In this document: positions 34,820 to 47,369 of the stretch, piece by piece | Layout of the letters: each line of letters opens with the position of its first letter | How positions within the stretch are numbered: position 1 is the stretch's first letter | Assembly (NCBI RefSeq): GCF_019279795.1 | Contig: NC_056750.1 | Coordinates: forward strand, 697,267,894-697,331,893 | DNA length: 64,000 nucleotides | DNA from: Protopterus annectens | Lineage: Eukaryota > Chordata > Ceratodontiformes > Protopteridae | Direction of reading: 5' to 3' | Made by a program: the position numbers and the translations under genes | Notes under the pieces: model-generated | Told to the model about the DNA's origin: nothing | Seen by the model: only the letters and a program-made list of their open reading frames with translations | Database searches by the model: none

Positions 34820-35125
34820 AGGCCATAACTCCGAACACCTAATGGTCAAACCATTATGTTCGAAGTTACAGAACTTCGACTACATAAAAAAAATAAAATA
34901 AAAAAACAACGGATAACAAAATAAATTGTTGTAAGCAGGGGGGCAAGCCCCCTTGCACCCCCACACCCCCTGCTACTTAAATATACCAACTCCGATATCG
35001 CACCACACTGAAGTGAATGGAAACCTCCGCTTATGGAGATTTCCATTCAAACGCTCAAACTTTTACAAATTTGAACGTATGGTCTCGACCATATGTGGTT
35101 TGAACTTGTAAAAGTTTGACTACGT
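34820..35125. mobile_element. Hairpin-rich foldback (MITE-like) element, copy A
   Basis: About 300 bp with three inverted repeats: 34832-34862 (CGAAC...AATGGT / ACCATT...GTTCG), 35015-35048 (GAATGGAAACCTCC / GGAGATTTCCATTC) and 35056-35118 (AAACTTTTACAA...ATGGTC / GACCAT...TTGTAAAAGTTT). A related copy at 49655-49960 keeps the CACCCC-CTCCTGCTA block and the last hairpin. It has no coding capacity and the transposon family was not recognised. Confidence 0.6.
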
Positions 35126-35845
35126 GATAGGAACCCGCTTACAGGTATATCACATGTGCAATAGCTATCCAAGACTACCAAGAGTTGGGAGAAGACACTG
35201 AAATCCATTTATACAATGACATTATTTAGAAAAGTCCATTTTTTTCTTTACTAAAATAAAGTCATTATAACAGCAACAATCCTCAAATGCATGTGAATAT
35301 AATGCAGCATTCCACTGCTAGCTTTGTTTAATCACTTGGACTTTGCTCTCATGATCAAACCACACCAGCCATGGGTAAATCCTGTGTTACCTACCCCCAG
35401 TTGTAGATTATTGGCAAAATACAGTATATTAGCTTACAATACAGAAAGAGTTTGGATATTCCATTTCAAAATTCAAGCCAAACATCTATTTGCAAGTGTT
35501 TAAAACAATCTGTAAGCAAAATCATGAAGAAAAAGTACACTTTTACTCTTTTCTCATTAATAAACATTACCATCTTAAAAATGCTTTGCTGGCTAAACAG
35601 TTCCAAATTTCTGCTCAGCAAAGTACAAGGAGTTTTGAAGTCCACAAACACAAGAACAAAACATTTAATTTGCAACTTCCAAATTACACATTGAAGTGGT
35701 TACAAATTAAATTTTATTTTCAAATGATGTTTTATTTCTTCTAAGAACAGTAAACTACATGACAAAAATATCATTTTTTTGCTTTACTTTATAGTTCTGC
35801 AGTTGTATTGGTTTATTTCAAAGTGTGGCATGTGGCCAACCCAGA
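35125..35845. other. No recognisable gene
   Basis: AT-rich sequence without a recognised domain. Confidence 0.4.
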
Positions 35846-35847
35846 AG

Positions 35848-36190
35848 CAAGTCTTTCACCTTGCTGTTATTGAGGGCATTTTGCATCATGTATAACTTGT
35901 CATAAGGACCCTTTGCCTACCGTGCTCACCTGTTCCTATCCATCTGTCCAGCAACTCACAGTCAGCAGTAAAATATTCCTACCCCAAAGCAAGTCCTTCA
36001 CCTGTCTCTTATCACAGGAGTTTTGCATCATATATTACTCATCATAAGGACCCTTTCCTACCACTCTCACCTGTTCTGACCAACTGTCCAGCAACTCAAG
36101 GCTTGGCGGCAAAAGCTACCTAACCCAAAGCAAGTCCTTCACCCTAATTTTCTCACGAGCATTTTGCATTATATTACTCATATGTTTGCC
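35848..36190. repeat. ~139-bp tandem repeat
   Basis: Units begin AGCAAGTCYTTCACC near 35848, 35986 and 36126 and include CATAAGGACCCTTT and CTGTCCAGCAACTCA. The third is partial. They form the left part of the long direct repeat. Confidence 0.8.
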
Positions 36191-36722
36191 ATTTAAATAG
36201 CTAACTGTGAATATTTCATTGTCTATTCACTAGTACAGTATCACATTACCTAGCTGTCTGTGCTAATAGTAACTTATAGTGTTATTGCTAGGGCGGCATA
36301 GTGGAGTTTCCTCAGATGTGGCTATTCTTTTATTCTATCAGCCCAAACTAGGCAATACTTTATACTGTCAAGCCCTATACTTTTATGTTGTTTTACCTCT
36401 CTGCTTCTTTAGTCTCTTTATTCTCCTAATCTATGTCCTGCTGGTACCTCTCTTGTGCGTTAACTCAATTTTCTAACGTTTCATGCTTTGCTGAACTGTT
36501 TTACACTAGTTGCTTATCTTTGCCATGCTTTAGCTTTAAATTTCATATTAAACAGTTTGAATTGAGTTATACTAAACTCATTGAAATATACTCTTCTTTA
36601 ACATAGGTTTCTCCATATTATCACCCTTCACCTCTGACATATTTTTCTTAAAACACGAATATAGCGCAAGTCACCTTACTGATTGTTTTCTTTCACAGAG
36701 GTTTTTCACAAGCCAGGTGGTC
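36041..36722. repeat. Long direct repeat, copy 1
   Basis: 682 bp aligning with 37891-38576. Shared landmarks: TATGTTTGCCATTTAAATAG, CTATTCACTAGTACAGTATC, CATGCTTTGCTGAACTGTTT, ATATAGC-CAAGTCACCTTA and AAGCCAGG at the end. There are many small differences, so the copies are old. Confidence 0.88.
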
Positions 36723-37890
36723 ACGTAATTTGTTTTAGCATTTATAATTTATTGTGGTCCAGTACTCCCAGCAGCCATTGTGCCATTTAAAACTTAAACC
36801 TTGCCTGTTTGGCACCATTCTGCCTTTCCTTCTTTTCTGACAATATCCTGCAGCCCGTCCCTGGAATGCTATGGCTCCCATGTAAGCAATAAATATTTTG
36901 CTGTCGCTAGTTCTGTACAACAATTTAGTCTTTATTCAATAATGTTTTGCTGCACAACTGTATACAACAATTAACATTCTAATCATTAGTATTTGGAGTT
37001 GTGTACTACTGCTTATAATACCCACAACTGTGCAGCTTTTGCTGTTTAAATGTGTTTTTTGGTAATTGCTTTACCATATAAAATCTTATGTAATTGTACT
37101 TATGATAAACTGCTAAACTGAACCTCTGTGTATTTCAGATACAAACTGCAAATTATGTTGTGTAATACATTATGCACTGTTTAAGTCTAGTTTAGTTCAG
37201 TTCGTCTTTTAAAAGAACTGTAACTGTTAGTTTTAGGTGACACGGCTTATTGGCAATTCATTTATGGCAACGCATTAAGCACTGTTTTGATTTTATGTTT
37301 CTGGTTTTAGTCCGTTAAATACATTGTACGTTTATGTAGTACAACCAGCTTAACTGAGCTCCTGTACTTAGGTTCCATCTGCAAATTAAGCAGCATAAAG
37401 CAGAAAGCTTTGTGTTATGTTAAGGTTCTAGTTTACTGCTTCTGCTCATGTTAAATTTGCTTTGGCTTTTTCTCATCTTTAAGTATTTTTCTATAGTCCC
37501 CTTTAATTGCAAGTATGTATTTTCTCTCATCTCTACTGAGCCTCTCTTTAAACTGTCACAATATCATCACCTCTGATACCTGTTACAGCCCGCATGCTAT
37601 TGCATTGCTGAACCCCTCATCTTTTCTCCCGGTTTCCCCTTAGCTGTACTCTGCTAAGTTGCAGTTCCACACTCTGCACTTTTTACTTGTTTGTCACTAA
37701 GTTAACATAGGATATCTTAGACTGCAAAGCCGGTTTAGTAATATGAAACTTCAGTTTGGGATTGGTAAAAGCATTTAAAGGCATACAGCAAATCTATGTA
37801 ATGATACAAAAGTCATGTACTGTCTATCTACATCTTAACCTATTTATTCAAAAGGTTTGTCTCACCCCTTTCTCTTAATTTATTTGCATA
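36723..37890. other. Spacer between long direct repeats
   Basis: About 1.17 kb, AT-rich, without a coding motif. It could be the internal part of a non-autonomous LTR element if the flanking repeats are LTRs, but primer-binding and polypurine tracts were not identified. Confidence 0.35.
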
Positions 37891-38576
37891 GGTCATAAGG
37901 ACCCTTTGCCTACCACTCTTGCCTTTTTCTGTCCATCTGTCCAACAACTCATGGTCAGCGGCAAAAGATATCTACCCTAAAGCAAGTCCTTCACCTTGCT
38001 CTTATCATGGACATTTTGCATCATATACTACTCGTATGTTTGCCATTTAAATAGCTAAATGTGAATATTTCTGTTGCCTATTCACTAGTACAGTATCACA
38101 GTACCTGGCTGTCTATGTTAACAGTAGGTTCTACTGTTTTTGCTAGGGTGGCACAGTGGAATTTCCTCAGACATGGACATTCCTTTATTCTATAAGCCCA
38201 AACTAGGCAGCACTTAATGCTCTCAAGCCCTATACATTTATGTTGTTTTACAGCCATACTTCCTTACTCTCTTTATCCTTCTCATCTATGTCCTGCTAGT
38301 ACCTCTCTTGGGTGTTAGGTTAATCAACTTTCTCAAACACTTTTCATGCTTTGCTGAACTGTTTTACACTAGTTGCCTTCTTTGCCACACTTTAGATTTA
38401 CCTTTCATATTGACAGTTTGCATCGGTTTACACTAAACTCATTGAAAAATACTCTTCTGTAACATAGATTTCCATCTTATCACCTTTTATCTCTGACATA
38501 TTTTCTTAAAACATGAATATAGCACAAGTCACCTTAGTCATTGTTTTCTTTCTCATACATTTTTCATAAGCCAGGG
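37891..38576. repeat. Long direct repeat, copy 2
   Basis: Second copy of the ~0.69 kb repeat. It ends at AAGCCAGG directly before the pyrimidine-rich start of the L2-like LINE. Confidence 0.88.
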
Positions 38577-39329
38577 GCTACCCATTCGGTTTGCCCTCGC
38601 TCTACTCAGGCTCACTCCACTCCCCTATCCTACCCCCAATTCCCATCTACCTCCACTATACTTACATTTATTTTAACCAGACCACACCTACGACACCTAA
38701 TTATCCAATCACCAGCTCACATGCATAGCCACACCCAAATGACTCTCTACCTACCCTCTCATTACAGCACTAAATCACTCCTCCCCATCTAATTCCAACA
38801 AATCACCTCTCTAGTTAAAATATTTCTAATGATACATCACACTCATCCTGCTTATAACACTCTTAACTGGTATACTACTATCAACACCCTAAGTTCCACA
38901 ATGTTACTCTTATACACTTCTTTTGTAATTCTCCAAATTCCAGACCTTAATCTATCATCCTATCACAATCAGTTAATCACAAAAACTTCCTCTCCCACCT
39001 ACACTTTCCCCTCTCCACCCCACCCTACATACATAAGCATTGCCATTGAACCTTATCTCTTTAATACCACCAGGACATAATTTTATACATACAGTTAAGC
39101 ACATCAGCCAGCTACTTGCTATTTAGTTCATAAATACACTAGAGTAACACTAACACTCAAACCCATTCCTACATATATCTCACCTCAAACTGAATGTTAA
39201 AGCCACCCTAAATCCACTCAGCAAGTACCCCACACAGCAACCAATACACACTCCCATATTACTACTAACCTGCCCCATAATGGGTCTGTCCTTTTTCTAA
39301 TCAACATAAATCTTAAAGCCTAACAAACA

Positions 39330-39900
39330 AAATACACAAATGTCATGCTTCTGTCTCCCTGCACTCCCCTTACATAGTAGTTATAACTGAAACCTGGTCA
39401 AAACATCACATAACTGACAATGAAATTTTAACCCCAGGCTATAACATCTGTAGACTGGACATAATGCACAAATGCAGTGGAGGTATCGCTATAATTTACA
39501 AAAAAAAAACTCAAACTTGAATGCTTAGACTCAAACCCCAGGACTTAATAATGCTGAAATATTATTTACCCTTCTCATATCTGAAAAAATATATAACCTA
39601 CATCCTCTCTGGCAACAACCTCCCCAGAAGTGAGGACTTTCTTCACTGGACATCCTCAAGATTTAATCAGGAAACCATAATAATGGGATACCTCAATACC
39701 GACTGGCTCATGTGTACCTCAGATGACCCCTCAAGATTCATCAACCTGTACTGATTCTTCCAAACAATACAATCCCCAACTAGAATAGGCAAATACAGTA
39801 ATAGTCAATTCTAGACTGAACACTAACCAACAAACTTTACTGGCCTATAAATCAGGCTGCCTCCCTGATAGTCTCAGTGATCATCTACCTATCTACCTAC
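39330..39900 (+). pseudogene. L2-like ORF2 AP endonuclease domain
   Basis: Plus-strand islands give VVITETWSKH (catalytic Glu), a GYNICRLDI then CSGGIAIIYK block, IIMGYLNTDW (Asp of the usual GDFN changed to GYLN), SPTRIGKYSNS and a DHLP-like end. Frames shift several times, and the changed GDFN block alone would probably abolish nicking. Confidence 0.72.
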
Positions 39901-40118
39901 TTAGACAATGTCTAAACCCTGGAAAAAAATCACATATATAAATTTGCAACAAAAATTATTTCTCACCACCTAATTTTATGTCCAACCTTCAGCATTATGA
40001 CTGGTCCCCAATAAAAGGTCTCCATCTATATTCTGCTGTACAGTACTTTAACAACACATTCCTAGACATACTAAACAGCCTAGCACCTTATAGAAATATT
40101 ACAGTAAAATCAAACTAT

Positions 40119-40186
40119 GCACCATGGCTAACAAAAGACACCTAACAGTTAAGCACCATGGCTAACAAAAGACACCTAACAGTTAC
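40119..40186. repeat. 34-bp tandem duplication inside L2
   Basis: GCACCATGGCTAACAAAAGA and its continuation are repeated exactly (starts 40119 and 40153). It is recent relative to the LINE. Confidence 0.92.
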
Positions 40187-40429
40187 TCAATCATAGAGAC
40201 AAAACGTGGACACAACAAGCCAACCTAGATTACTACCAACAACTAAGAAATAAAGCCAAATAAACAAATCAAGACTCATAAAAAAAACATACTATACTGG
40301 CCTCCAACAAAAACACCAAAATAATCCTCAAAAATTGTGGGCTGCTATAAAACAACTAATACAACCTGGGCAATCCCCAACTCCAACCCCTACCACCAGA
40401 AATACTACAGACAGCATAGCTATCCAGTT

Positions 40430-42010
40430 GAATGCATATTTTATCAACTCCATACTATCATTAGCCAAAATTACAAGCAATTCTCCTCATCCATACCTGT
40501 AGAAGAGGAAGAAACTACCAATGCCCTCTCCTTCAAGCCTGTCCAAACCAGCACCATAAAAAAATGCTGAATAAACTGAAACCCACATCTCTTGCTGCTG
40601 ATAAATTACCTACTGAATATCTGAAACTAGCAGCCGTTGCTATCTCTTACCCTGTCTCTAGTTTGATCAACAGATCCATCATAGAACAATATGTGCCCAA
40701 GCTCTGGAAAATATCCTACATCACTCCACTGCATAAAGGTGGAACCTCAACAGAACTCTCTAACTACGGGCCAATAGCAATTTTATCCCACTATCTAAAA
40801 TTCTAGAAAAATGTATATACTTACAACTCATGAATTAACTATTTTGCAGTAACCTAACCAATTCCCAACATGGCTTCTGACCCAGTCATAGTACCACAAA
40901 CTTCCCTTATAAGTTTGACCAACACAATCAACCAGTTCAAAAATAACATGCAATTAGTATCCTCCATCTTTCTAAATATATCCAAGGCATTTGACACCGT
41001 TTCCCACCAAAAGCTCCTCAATGAACTCTCATCCCTAAACCTAAGCCAAACAGCCATTTCCTGGTTTCACAACTACCTTTCTGATCAACAACTAGCTGTC
41101 AAGTGGCAATGTGATCTCTCCTCCCTGTTATCCATCACAGTAGGGGTTCCACAAGGTTCAGTCCTAGGTCCACTCCTCTTCACTATCTTCATCAACAAAC
41201 TTTACACTGATACCCACCTCACCACTATCATACAATACGCAGATGACTCCACACTCATCTCTGCTGCACCTTCTATTCCACAACTCCAAGAAATAACCCA
41301 ACAGTCTTTCTCAGCCATAGAATCTTGGCTCTCTAACAACTAATTCTCAGACCCAATAAAACTAAACCAATGCTCTTCTCCAATAACAAATCCCCTGACT
41401 ACCTATCCTCCTTTCTCATCTATTCATCAAGCAGTACCAAAATTGATCCTGTATCTCACACAAAGCTGTTTGTCACTAGTGATAATAGCTTGAAATTCAA
41501 TACATACTTAGCACTAGTCATTAAAAACGCCCACATAAAACTAGGCTCCCTATACAGAGTCAAGCAAAACCTCACTAACACCACCAGATAATCTATTGCC
41601 AGGACCCACCAACAATCTACTGTACTATATGCCTGTCCTATCTTCATCAACCTTAAGAAAACAGACCTAACTAAGCTTGAAGCCTGCTAAAACAAGATTG
41701 CCAGATTCACCACTAACTAACCATATAGATCCCACCACTGTGCTGCTCTTCCCCGGCTGAATTGGTTAGAACTATCCAGTCTCTTATACCAACCTAAGTG
41801 CTCAGCACTTCAAAATCTTCTACAACCTTACTCCAATAACAGAATCCTGAGATATTCTGACAAATGCCTATTAAAAGTCACAAAATCAAATAACACTTTT
41901 TGGAGGTTTACTGTACTCCAGCCATATATCCTGGGCGTGGAACAACATCCTTCAACTTATCCTAACTGCTACATAGCCCTCCAAGTTCAAACAACTTCTC
42001 AAGATTCACT
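40430..42010 (+). pseudogene. L2-like ORF2 reverse transcriptase and C-terminus
   Basis: RT blocks: LAADKLPTEYLKLAA, ITPLHKGGTSTELSNYGPIA (40564-40806), FLNISKAFDTVSHQKLLNEL (first Asp), VGVPQGSVLGPLLFTIFINK, and IIQYADDSTLIS with the catalytic Asp pair (about 41238-41270). The stretch 40870-41343 is open for 157 codons. It is cut by a stop, and the C-terminus continues in pieces to about 42.0 kb with an LYRVKQNLT-type block. A frameshift near 40.8 kb separates the first block. Confidence 0.83.
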
Positions 42011-42778
42011 TACCTGACACCTTGCACTGCACATGCACATCCCTGAGCTGATTTTTCCATCACTCCTACAATCTCATTCTCACATGTATACCTCCCTCAC
42101 TTCCTCAGTAAACTGAACCATATACATTGTCACTTTCTCAGGGTCCCACTCTATCTAATACCCTTCGCCCCTCCCCATCTTATTTTTTCCAAATCTTCTC
42201 ATAATCTTTCTCTTATCACCTCATGAACCTTCTGAAAACTCCTCCCTTTTTCCCATCTAACTACTTCCTTCATCCATTACCCACTGTATAAATGCCGATA
42301 CACTAATATGTAAAAAAAAAAATTCTAAGCTTGTTTCCCACCTTTTCTGTAACTAGTCTAGTCCAGATACAGATTTGCTGTATCCAGGACTGTTTGTAAG
42401 CTTATGAGCCCCTCAAGCCTTTCTGTATTGGAGGGAAGCCTTCTAGCTTATCAGTGGGAGTGGTAAGCAATAGGCACCTAGCTACCACAAGAGGAGTGGT
42501 TTCTGGCCCAGAAATTGTAGTTTATTGGCCATTTGGGCAGTTTTTCCATCCTTTTCACTTTCTGGTTTAAAAGCCCATGTTTGCATGGGTTTGTGCTTGT
42601 TTAAGCTCCGTGCAGTGACGCCAACCTGAGGTAAACTATTATTGGTGCCAGAAAGTTTGCTCTTCAGTTTTTCCCTTAGATCTTGCTAGTTCTTTCTCTA
42701 TCACTCTTGCACTTCAAATAGCTTAATCACTTTGCACTTCAACAGGTTTTTGTAACAATTATTTTAGCACACCTAAAT

Positions 42779-43802
42779 GCCATCAGCACTAGCCATTCTT
42801 CATGGAAATAGCTCCAGTACTTGGTAGTTATGACCACACCTCCTGGCATGATTAAAGGGCAGTTCCCTGTGCTTTCTACTATTAACCTGGTGCATTTGGG
42901 CATTTTGAGGGAGTGTAGCAACTGCCTCATGTACACACACAACCCTCTCCTCTTACCACCCAACACTCAGACTTGTGAGAGATGCACTTATATCACCAAA
43001 TTAGAAGCTATGCACTCTCCAGCCAAGATCGGACTAGCTGGTTTAGAGGAAAAGGTCAACACCTGCACCACACTACATGGAACACAACCCTCCAGAACAC
43101 CCACCATCACAGCTCTCATATAAAAACTCAAACCACACACCCACCTTTGTGGAGGCTCTCAATCGAAATTTACCCAAATAGCAGACACCTCCAACACAGA
43201 AAAGCGCTCGACCAACACAACACAGCACAAACCACAGGACTCATTGCTCACCTCCACAGTGTGCCCCTCAACCTAAGCCCCTAAGGCTCAACACCTTGCC
43301 CAAAACACTAATCTTAGGTGACTGAATAGTGAGACACACAGATGTCCCACTGACTAGGTTGAATAAGGAGAAGGTAACAGTCAGCTGTCTCTCAGGTGCC
43401 AGAATCTGACACACAACACACGCACTGAGGTCACTCCACAACAAGTACTAGTACAGCTCTGTCATTGTCCATGTGGGTGTGAATGACCTGAGATGCAACT
43501 CCCTGAACTACATGAAAAGAGACATGGAGGAGATCTCGGATTATGTGGCCTAGGCAGGTATGATGCTAGCCCTGAGCAGTATCCTACCATCACCCAGAAT
43601 GATACCGCAGTGCAAACAAAAAATGACTAACTTCAACAATTGGCTAAGTTTCTGGTGTTATTCTAAGGGGATCCAGTATCTGTCTGCTTGGGATGACATG
43701 ATTGACAGACCTCGATGCTTTGCCAGAGATGGCCTGCATCTATCACCCCTGGGTTTCTGGGTACTGGCTAAGGCTCTTGCCACCCTTATAGTGCCTTTTT
43801 AG
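42779..43802 (+). pseudogene. CR1 copy 1 ORF1 (Cys-rich region + SGNH esterase)
   Basis: A frame around 42821-43123 has CSNC followed by CERC about 20 residues later, a zinc-binding-like pattern, then a short coiled-coil-like stretch. The esterase follows: LILGD then a stop where the catalytic Ser of GDS should be (about 43310-43330), VHVGVNDLRCN (about 43468-43500, the GxND block), and FARDGLHLSPLG (43711-43750, the Asp-x-x-His block). CR1 ORF1 proteins with an esterase domain are known in vertebrates. The Ser codon is lost in this copy. Confidence 0.75.
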
Positions 43803-43864
43803 GGAGTGTTCCAAAGACCAAATTACCACCATAATAGCTACAAATAAATGCAATCTGAGGGTCA

Positions 43865-46620
43865 TGCTGCTCTGTGCTAGAAGTCTAAATCTCAAGATGC
43901 ACTCACTCGAAGCACTCCTCAAAATGGAGAACATCGACATTTGTGCTGTAAAGGGGACCTGGTTTAAAGCGTCAGAAAGCACCCCTGCGCTACCAGGCTA
44001 TAACTCATTCCACACCTTTCGGCCCCAAAATATGGACTGAAGCTCCAAAGGTGGTGGCATCTCCATTTTCACAAAGGATATGCACACCTCCAGACTAGTA
44101 ACCCAGCATAATGCATCTGAGATACTTTAGGTACAACTAACATTGGATAAGACAGCGATCCAGGACATAGCCTGCTATAAGTCCCCAGCCATGTCTCTAG
44201 ACTCTCATTCCATGTTCCTAAGCACCCTGGAATCTATCAAGGTCCAACCCAACACTCTCATACTATGAGACTTCAACTACCCCTCCATCAACTGGGAAAA
44301 CTACTCAAACACCATTACACTGGCCCAATGCTTCCTGGAATTCATCAATTCCAATGCCCTGGACCAGCTCATTCTGACCCCCACTAGAGGAAGCAACATC
44401 CTTGACCTGGTTATTACTAACATGGGCGACCATTGCTTTATACTAATAGTCAATCCCTCCCTGGTCAGATCCGACCATAAACTAATCACCATGGAAATCC
44501 ACATCTCACCCACACCCCCCCGAAAAGGTAACTACCTTGAAAAACTTCTCTAAAGCTGACTTTGGGCTCCTAAAAACAGAGGTGGCTAACTTCATGGCAC
44601 CCATGTCAATGGAAAATAGCTGCATGACTGCCGAATCATACACCAATGCACTGTAGGAACATGTACATAAATGCATGGAACTAGCCATACCCAACAGAAC
44701 CAAGACGCTCTCCATAAAAAGGAAGCCAATCTGGTGGTCCCCTGCCATTAATAAATTCAACAGAAGGAAGAAACTGTTGCAAAAAGTGAAGTCTCAAGAC
44801 TGGAAAAACTCATTATTAGCCACAACAAAAAGTTTAGATCCTTCATCAAATCTTCCAAAGCCAGCTATGATGGCAGAATTGCGGCAGATACTAAAAACAA
44901 TCACAAAGCCTTCTACAGTTATATCACGAACCTGCATGGCAATAACCAGATCTGCTCTGAGTTACTGCACAACGGTACCTCCTGTACTGAGCCAACAGAT
45001 ATTGACAACATACTGGCCAACATACTGGCCAACAGATTCAGTGCCAACTTTACCCCTCTGTCTCCCCCTAAAGGACCAGTCACAATACCAGAAGAATGCT
45101 AGGCAAACAGCTTTACTGCAGCACAGGTTAAAGCTGCATTGTCCAAGACCAAAAATACAGCTTCCATGGGACCCGATAATATCCCTGGCTGTGTTCTATA
45201 TGAACTACAAAGTGAACTGGCACCACATCTGTGTGCCCTGTTCAGTCACAGCCTCACCTCAGGCTTTGTCCATATTGAATGGTGCACTGCTACAGTCATC
45301 CCTCTACATCTATAAAGGGGAGCGACTACAGACCCTGGGAATTATCACCCCATTAGCCTGACGAGTCTGATATGTAAAGCTATGGAGTGCTTCATCATGT
45401 ACCTGATTAACAAAGACATAGGAAATCTCCAAACTCCAGACCCCACGCAATTTGGCTTTGTGAAAGGGAAATCATGCCTGCTCAACTCCTTTAAGTCAGT
45501 CACCAGGCCTGTGGGTAAAGGTAAGGCAGTGCATACAGCCTACCTCGATCTAACCAAAGCCTTTGATACCATTCCTCACTTGGGAATTACTGATAAACTC
45601 ACCAAACTAGGGATCAACCCCTATCACTAGGTGGGTTGCAAATTGGCTCACAGACAGTACACACAGTGAGTAAGTAGCAGACTCCAAGTCAGACTGATGA
45701 CCAGATGTGAGTGGCGTCCCACAGGGATCAGTCCTGGATCCTCACCTGTTTGGCATCTACTTCCCAGACGTCCAGGACAACACAAACGGACTCTGGCTGA
45801 CCATGTTCGCAGATGACTGCAAGCTGGGAGCCACTATTAACTCCCTAAGTGATGCAGACATCCTAAAGAAGGGCCTCACTGAGACCAGTTAATGGTGTCG
45901 AAATCATGGCCTTAAGCTTAACGCCAAAAAATGTGTAGTCATCCCCTTTGGTAAAAACTAAGTTCCCACTATTTACCACATCAATGGGAGTCCACTGAAC
46001 ACCGAAGACATTATAAGAGATCTGGGGATGCAGGTTGACAGAAACCTCTCCATCGACCACCACATTACCACTGTGGTCAGAAAGTCCTTCTATGTGGCAC
46101 ATCTCATTACCAAGGGTTTTGCGTCCACGAAGAAAGAAGTTATCATCTCTCTCTCTACTCTTCCCTCATTAGACCAGTCATTGAGTATAATGCCCCATTT
46201 GGCGTGTACCTCACTAGACATCTGCAACAGCTGGAGAGGCCAAAGAAGTACCTCATGAAGAGGATCCTAGGCATTAAACACATGTCCTATACGGGCAGAC
46301 TCAAAAGACTTCAGCTATTCTCTGTCACATATCACCTACTTAGAGGAGATCTCTGCTTGACTTACAAAGCCATGTCTGACCCAGCTCTGTTAGAAATGCT
46401 ACATCTAAAGAAATCCCAATCCTTCTGCACCACACACTCCAAAGACCTCAACCTCATTACCACAATCAATAGAACATGCTGGAGGGACAGGTTCCTCACC
46501 CAGAGACTGCCCATGCTCTGGAATAGATGTCCCATACATGTCAAGCAGGGCACCTCACTGTCCCTCTTCAAGAGAAATCTTGATGAGTGGATGGGGGATC
46601 ACTCCAGTGGCTGTACTTGA
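43865..46620 (+). pseudogene. CR1 copy 1 ORF2 (endonuclease + RT)
   Basis: Endonuclease islands: MLLCARSLNLKMHSLE (43863), DICAVKGTW (Glu of TETW lost to Gly), a DFNYPSINWENY block, TRGSNILDLVITN and SDHKLITMEI. The RT begins with ASMGPDNIPGCVLYELQ (45160). It contains PTQFGFVKGKSCLLNS, AYLDLTKAFDTIPH (first Asp), SGVPQGSVLDPHLF and MFADDCKL (catalytic pair, about 45804-45825). The C-terminus 46204-46620 has GRLKRLQLFSVTYHLLRGDL and RDRFLTQRLPMLWNR. Many frame breaks. A TACTGGCCAACA motif is duplicated near 45012-45036. Confidence 0.85.
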
Positions 46621-46915
46621 TAGAGGCACTGGCAACTAACGTTGGGTGGCACAATGCAAGGGCACTTCTATGAGCGAGGCTTGTATAGGCTCCAGGGCCA
46701 TTAGCCTAGTACACACCTATGAACATATATTATTTGTTTCTCTTTATATTGTATTCTGTAAATTCTATAATATGTGATTGTTTACTTTGTAAATTAATTT
46801 ACGCTTGTTAACTTGTATTTGGAGCTTTTCTCCATGGGTCTCTGCAGAAAATGGGCTACTTGTCCAGTTGGACCTCCCCAGTAAACAAATGTCAAATAAA
46901 TAATAAAGTAATAAA

Positions 46916-47365
46916 TCAGCATTGTAAATATACAGATATATCTAACACAGTAATCATTTATTTTAATCATATTTATTTAAAAGGCAATATTGTTAAACAC
47001 ATTTTACCAAGGTTATTAACTGAACCATAGTTTAAGACAAAATATGGACTATAACTGATGAACTGAAAAGAAAAAAGATTCTTCAATCAAGGTTATCTGG
47101 AGGCATTAGTTTCTAAACCTATTTTCAAGTGTTTTGACAGAAACAAAATTAATTAGATGATTGGTATGTCTTACATTCACTGTGGATAGCAACAACTTAA
47201 AAACAATTATTGAGGACTAGAAAATTCTAAGTGGAAATCCAGAAATCATTCTTTGTTTGAGATCCACCCCAGATTTATTAAATGAAATTTGAGAGAATTT
47301 AAGGAAATAAATGTAGAAAAAAGGAAGCAGTTATGTATAAATGTAGTACGTGTAAGATGTATATG
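46916..47365. other. No recognisable gene
   Basis: AT-rich gap between CR1 copy 1 and the next LINE fragment. Confidence 0.4.
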
Positions 47366-47369
47366 TTTA

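Larger units (their letters stand above)
38580..42330 (+). mobile_element. L2-like LINE, nearly full length, degraded
   Basis: About 3.7 kb: a C/T-rich 5' part (38.58-39.25 kb, possibly 5' UTR/ORF1), AP-type endonuclease, RT, C-terminal region and 3' UTR ending near an A run at 42312-42324. Many stops and frameshifts. It is in the same clade as the 7.5-9.4 kb copy but clearly diverged from it. Confidence 0.85.
42560..46915 (+). mobile_element. CR1-type LINE copy 1, nearly full length, mutated
   Basis: About 4.3 kb with 5' leader, ORF1 (zinc-like region plus esterase), ORF2 (endonuclease, RT, C-terminus) and a 3' UTR ending in CAAATAAATAATAAAGTAA near 46915. It is homologous along its length to copy 2 at 58.3-62.5 kb. 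Numerous stops and frameshifts make it a fossil. Confidence 0.88.

Noticed and set aside
36041-38576. Firm call of an LTR retrotransposon
   Set aside because: No TG...CA ends, primer-binding site, polypurine tract or flanking duplication could be identified, so only the direct repeats are reported.
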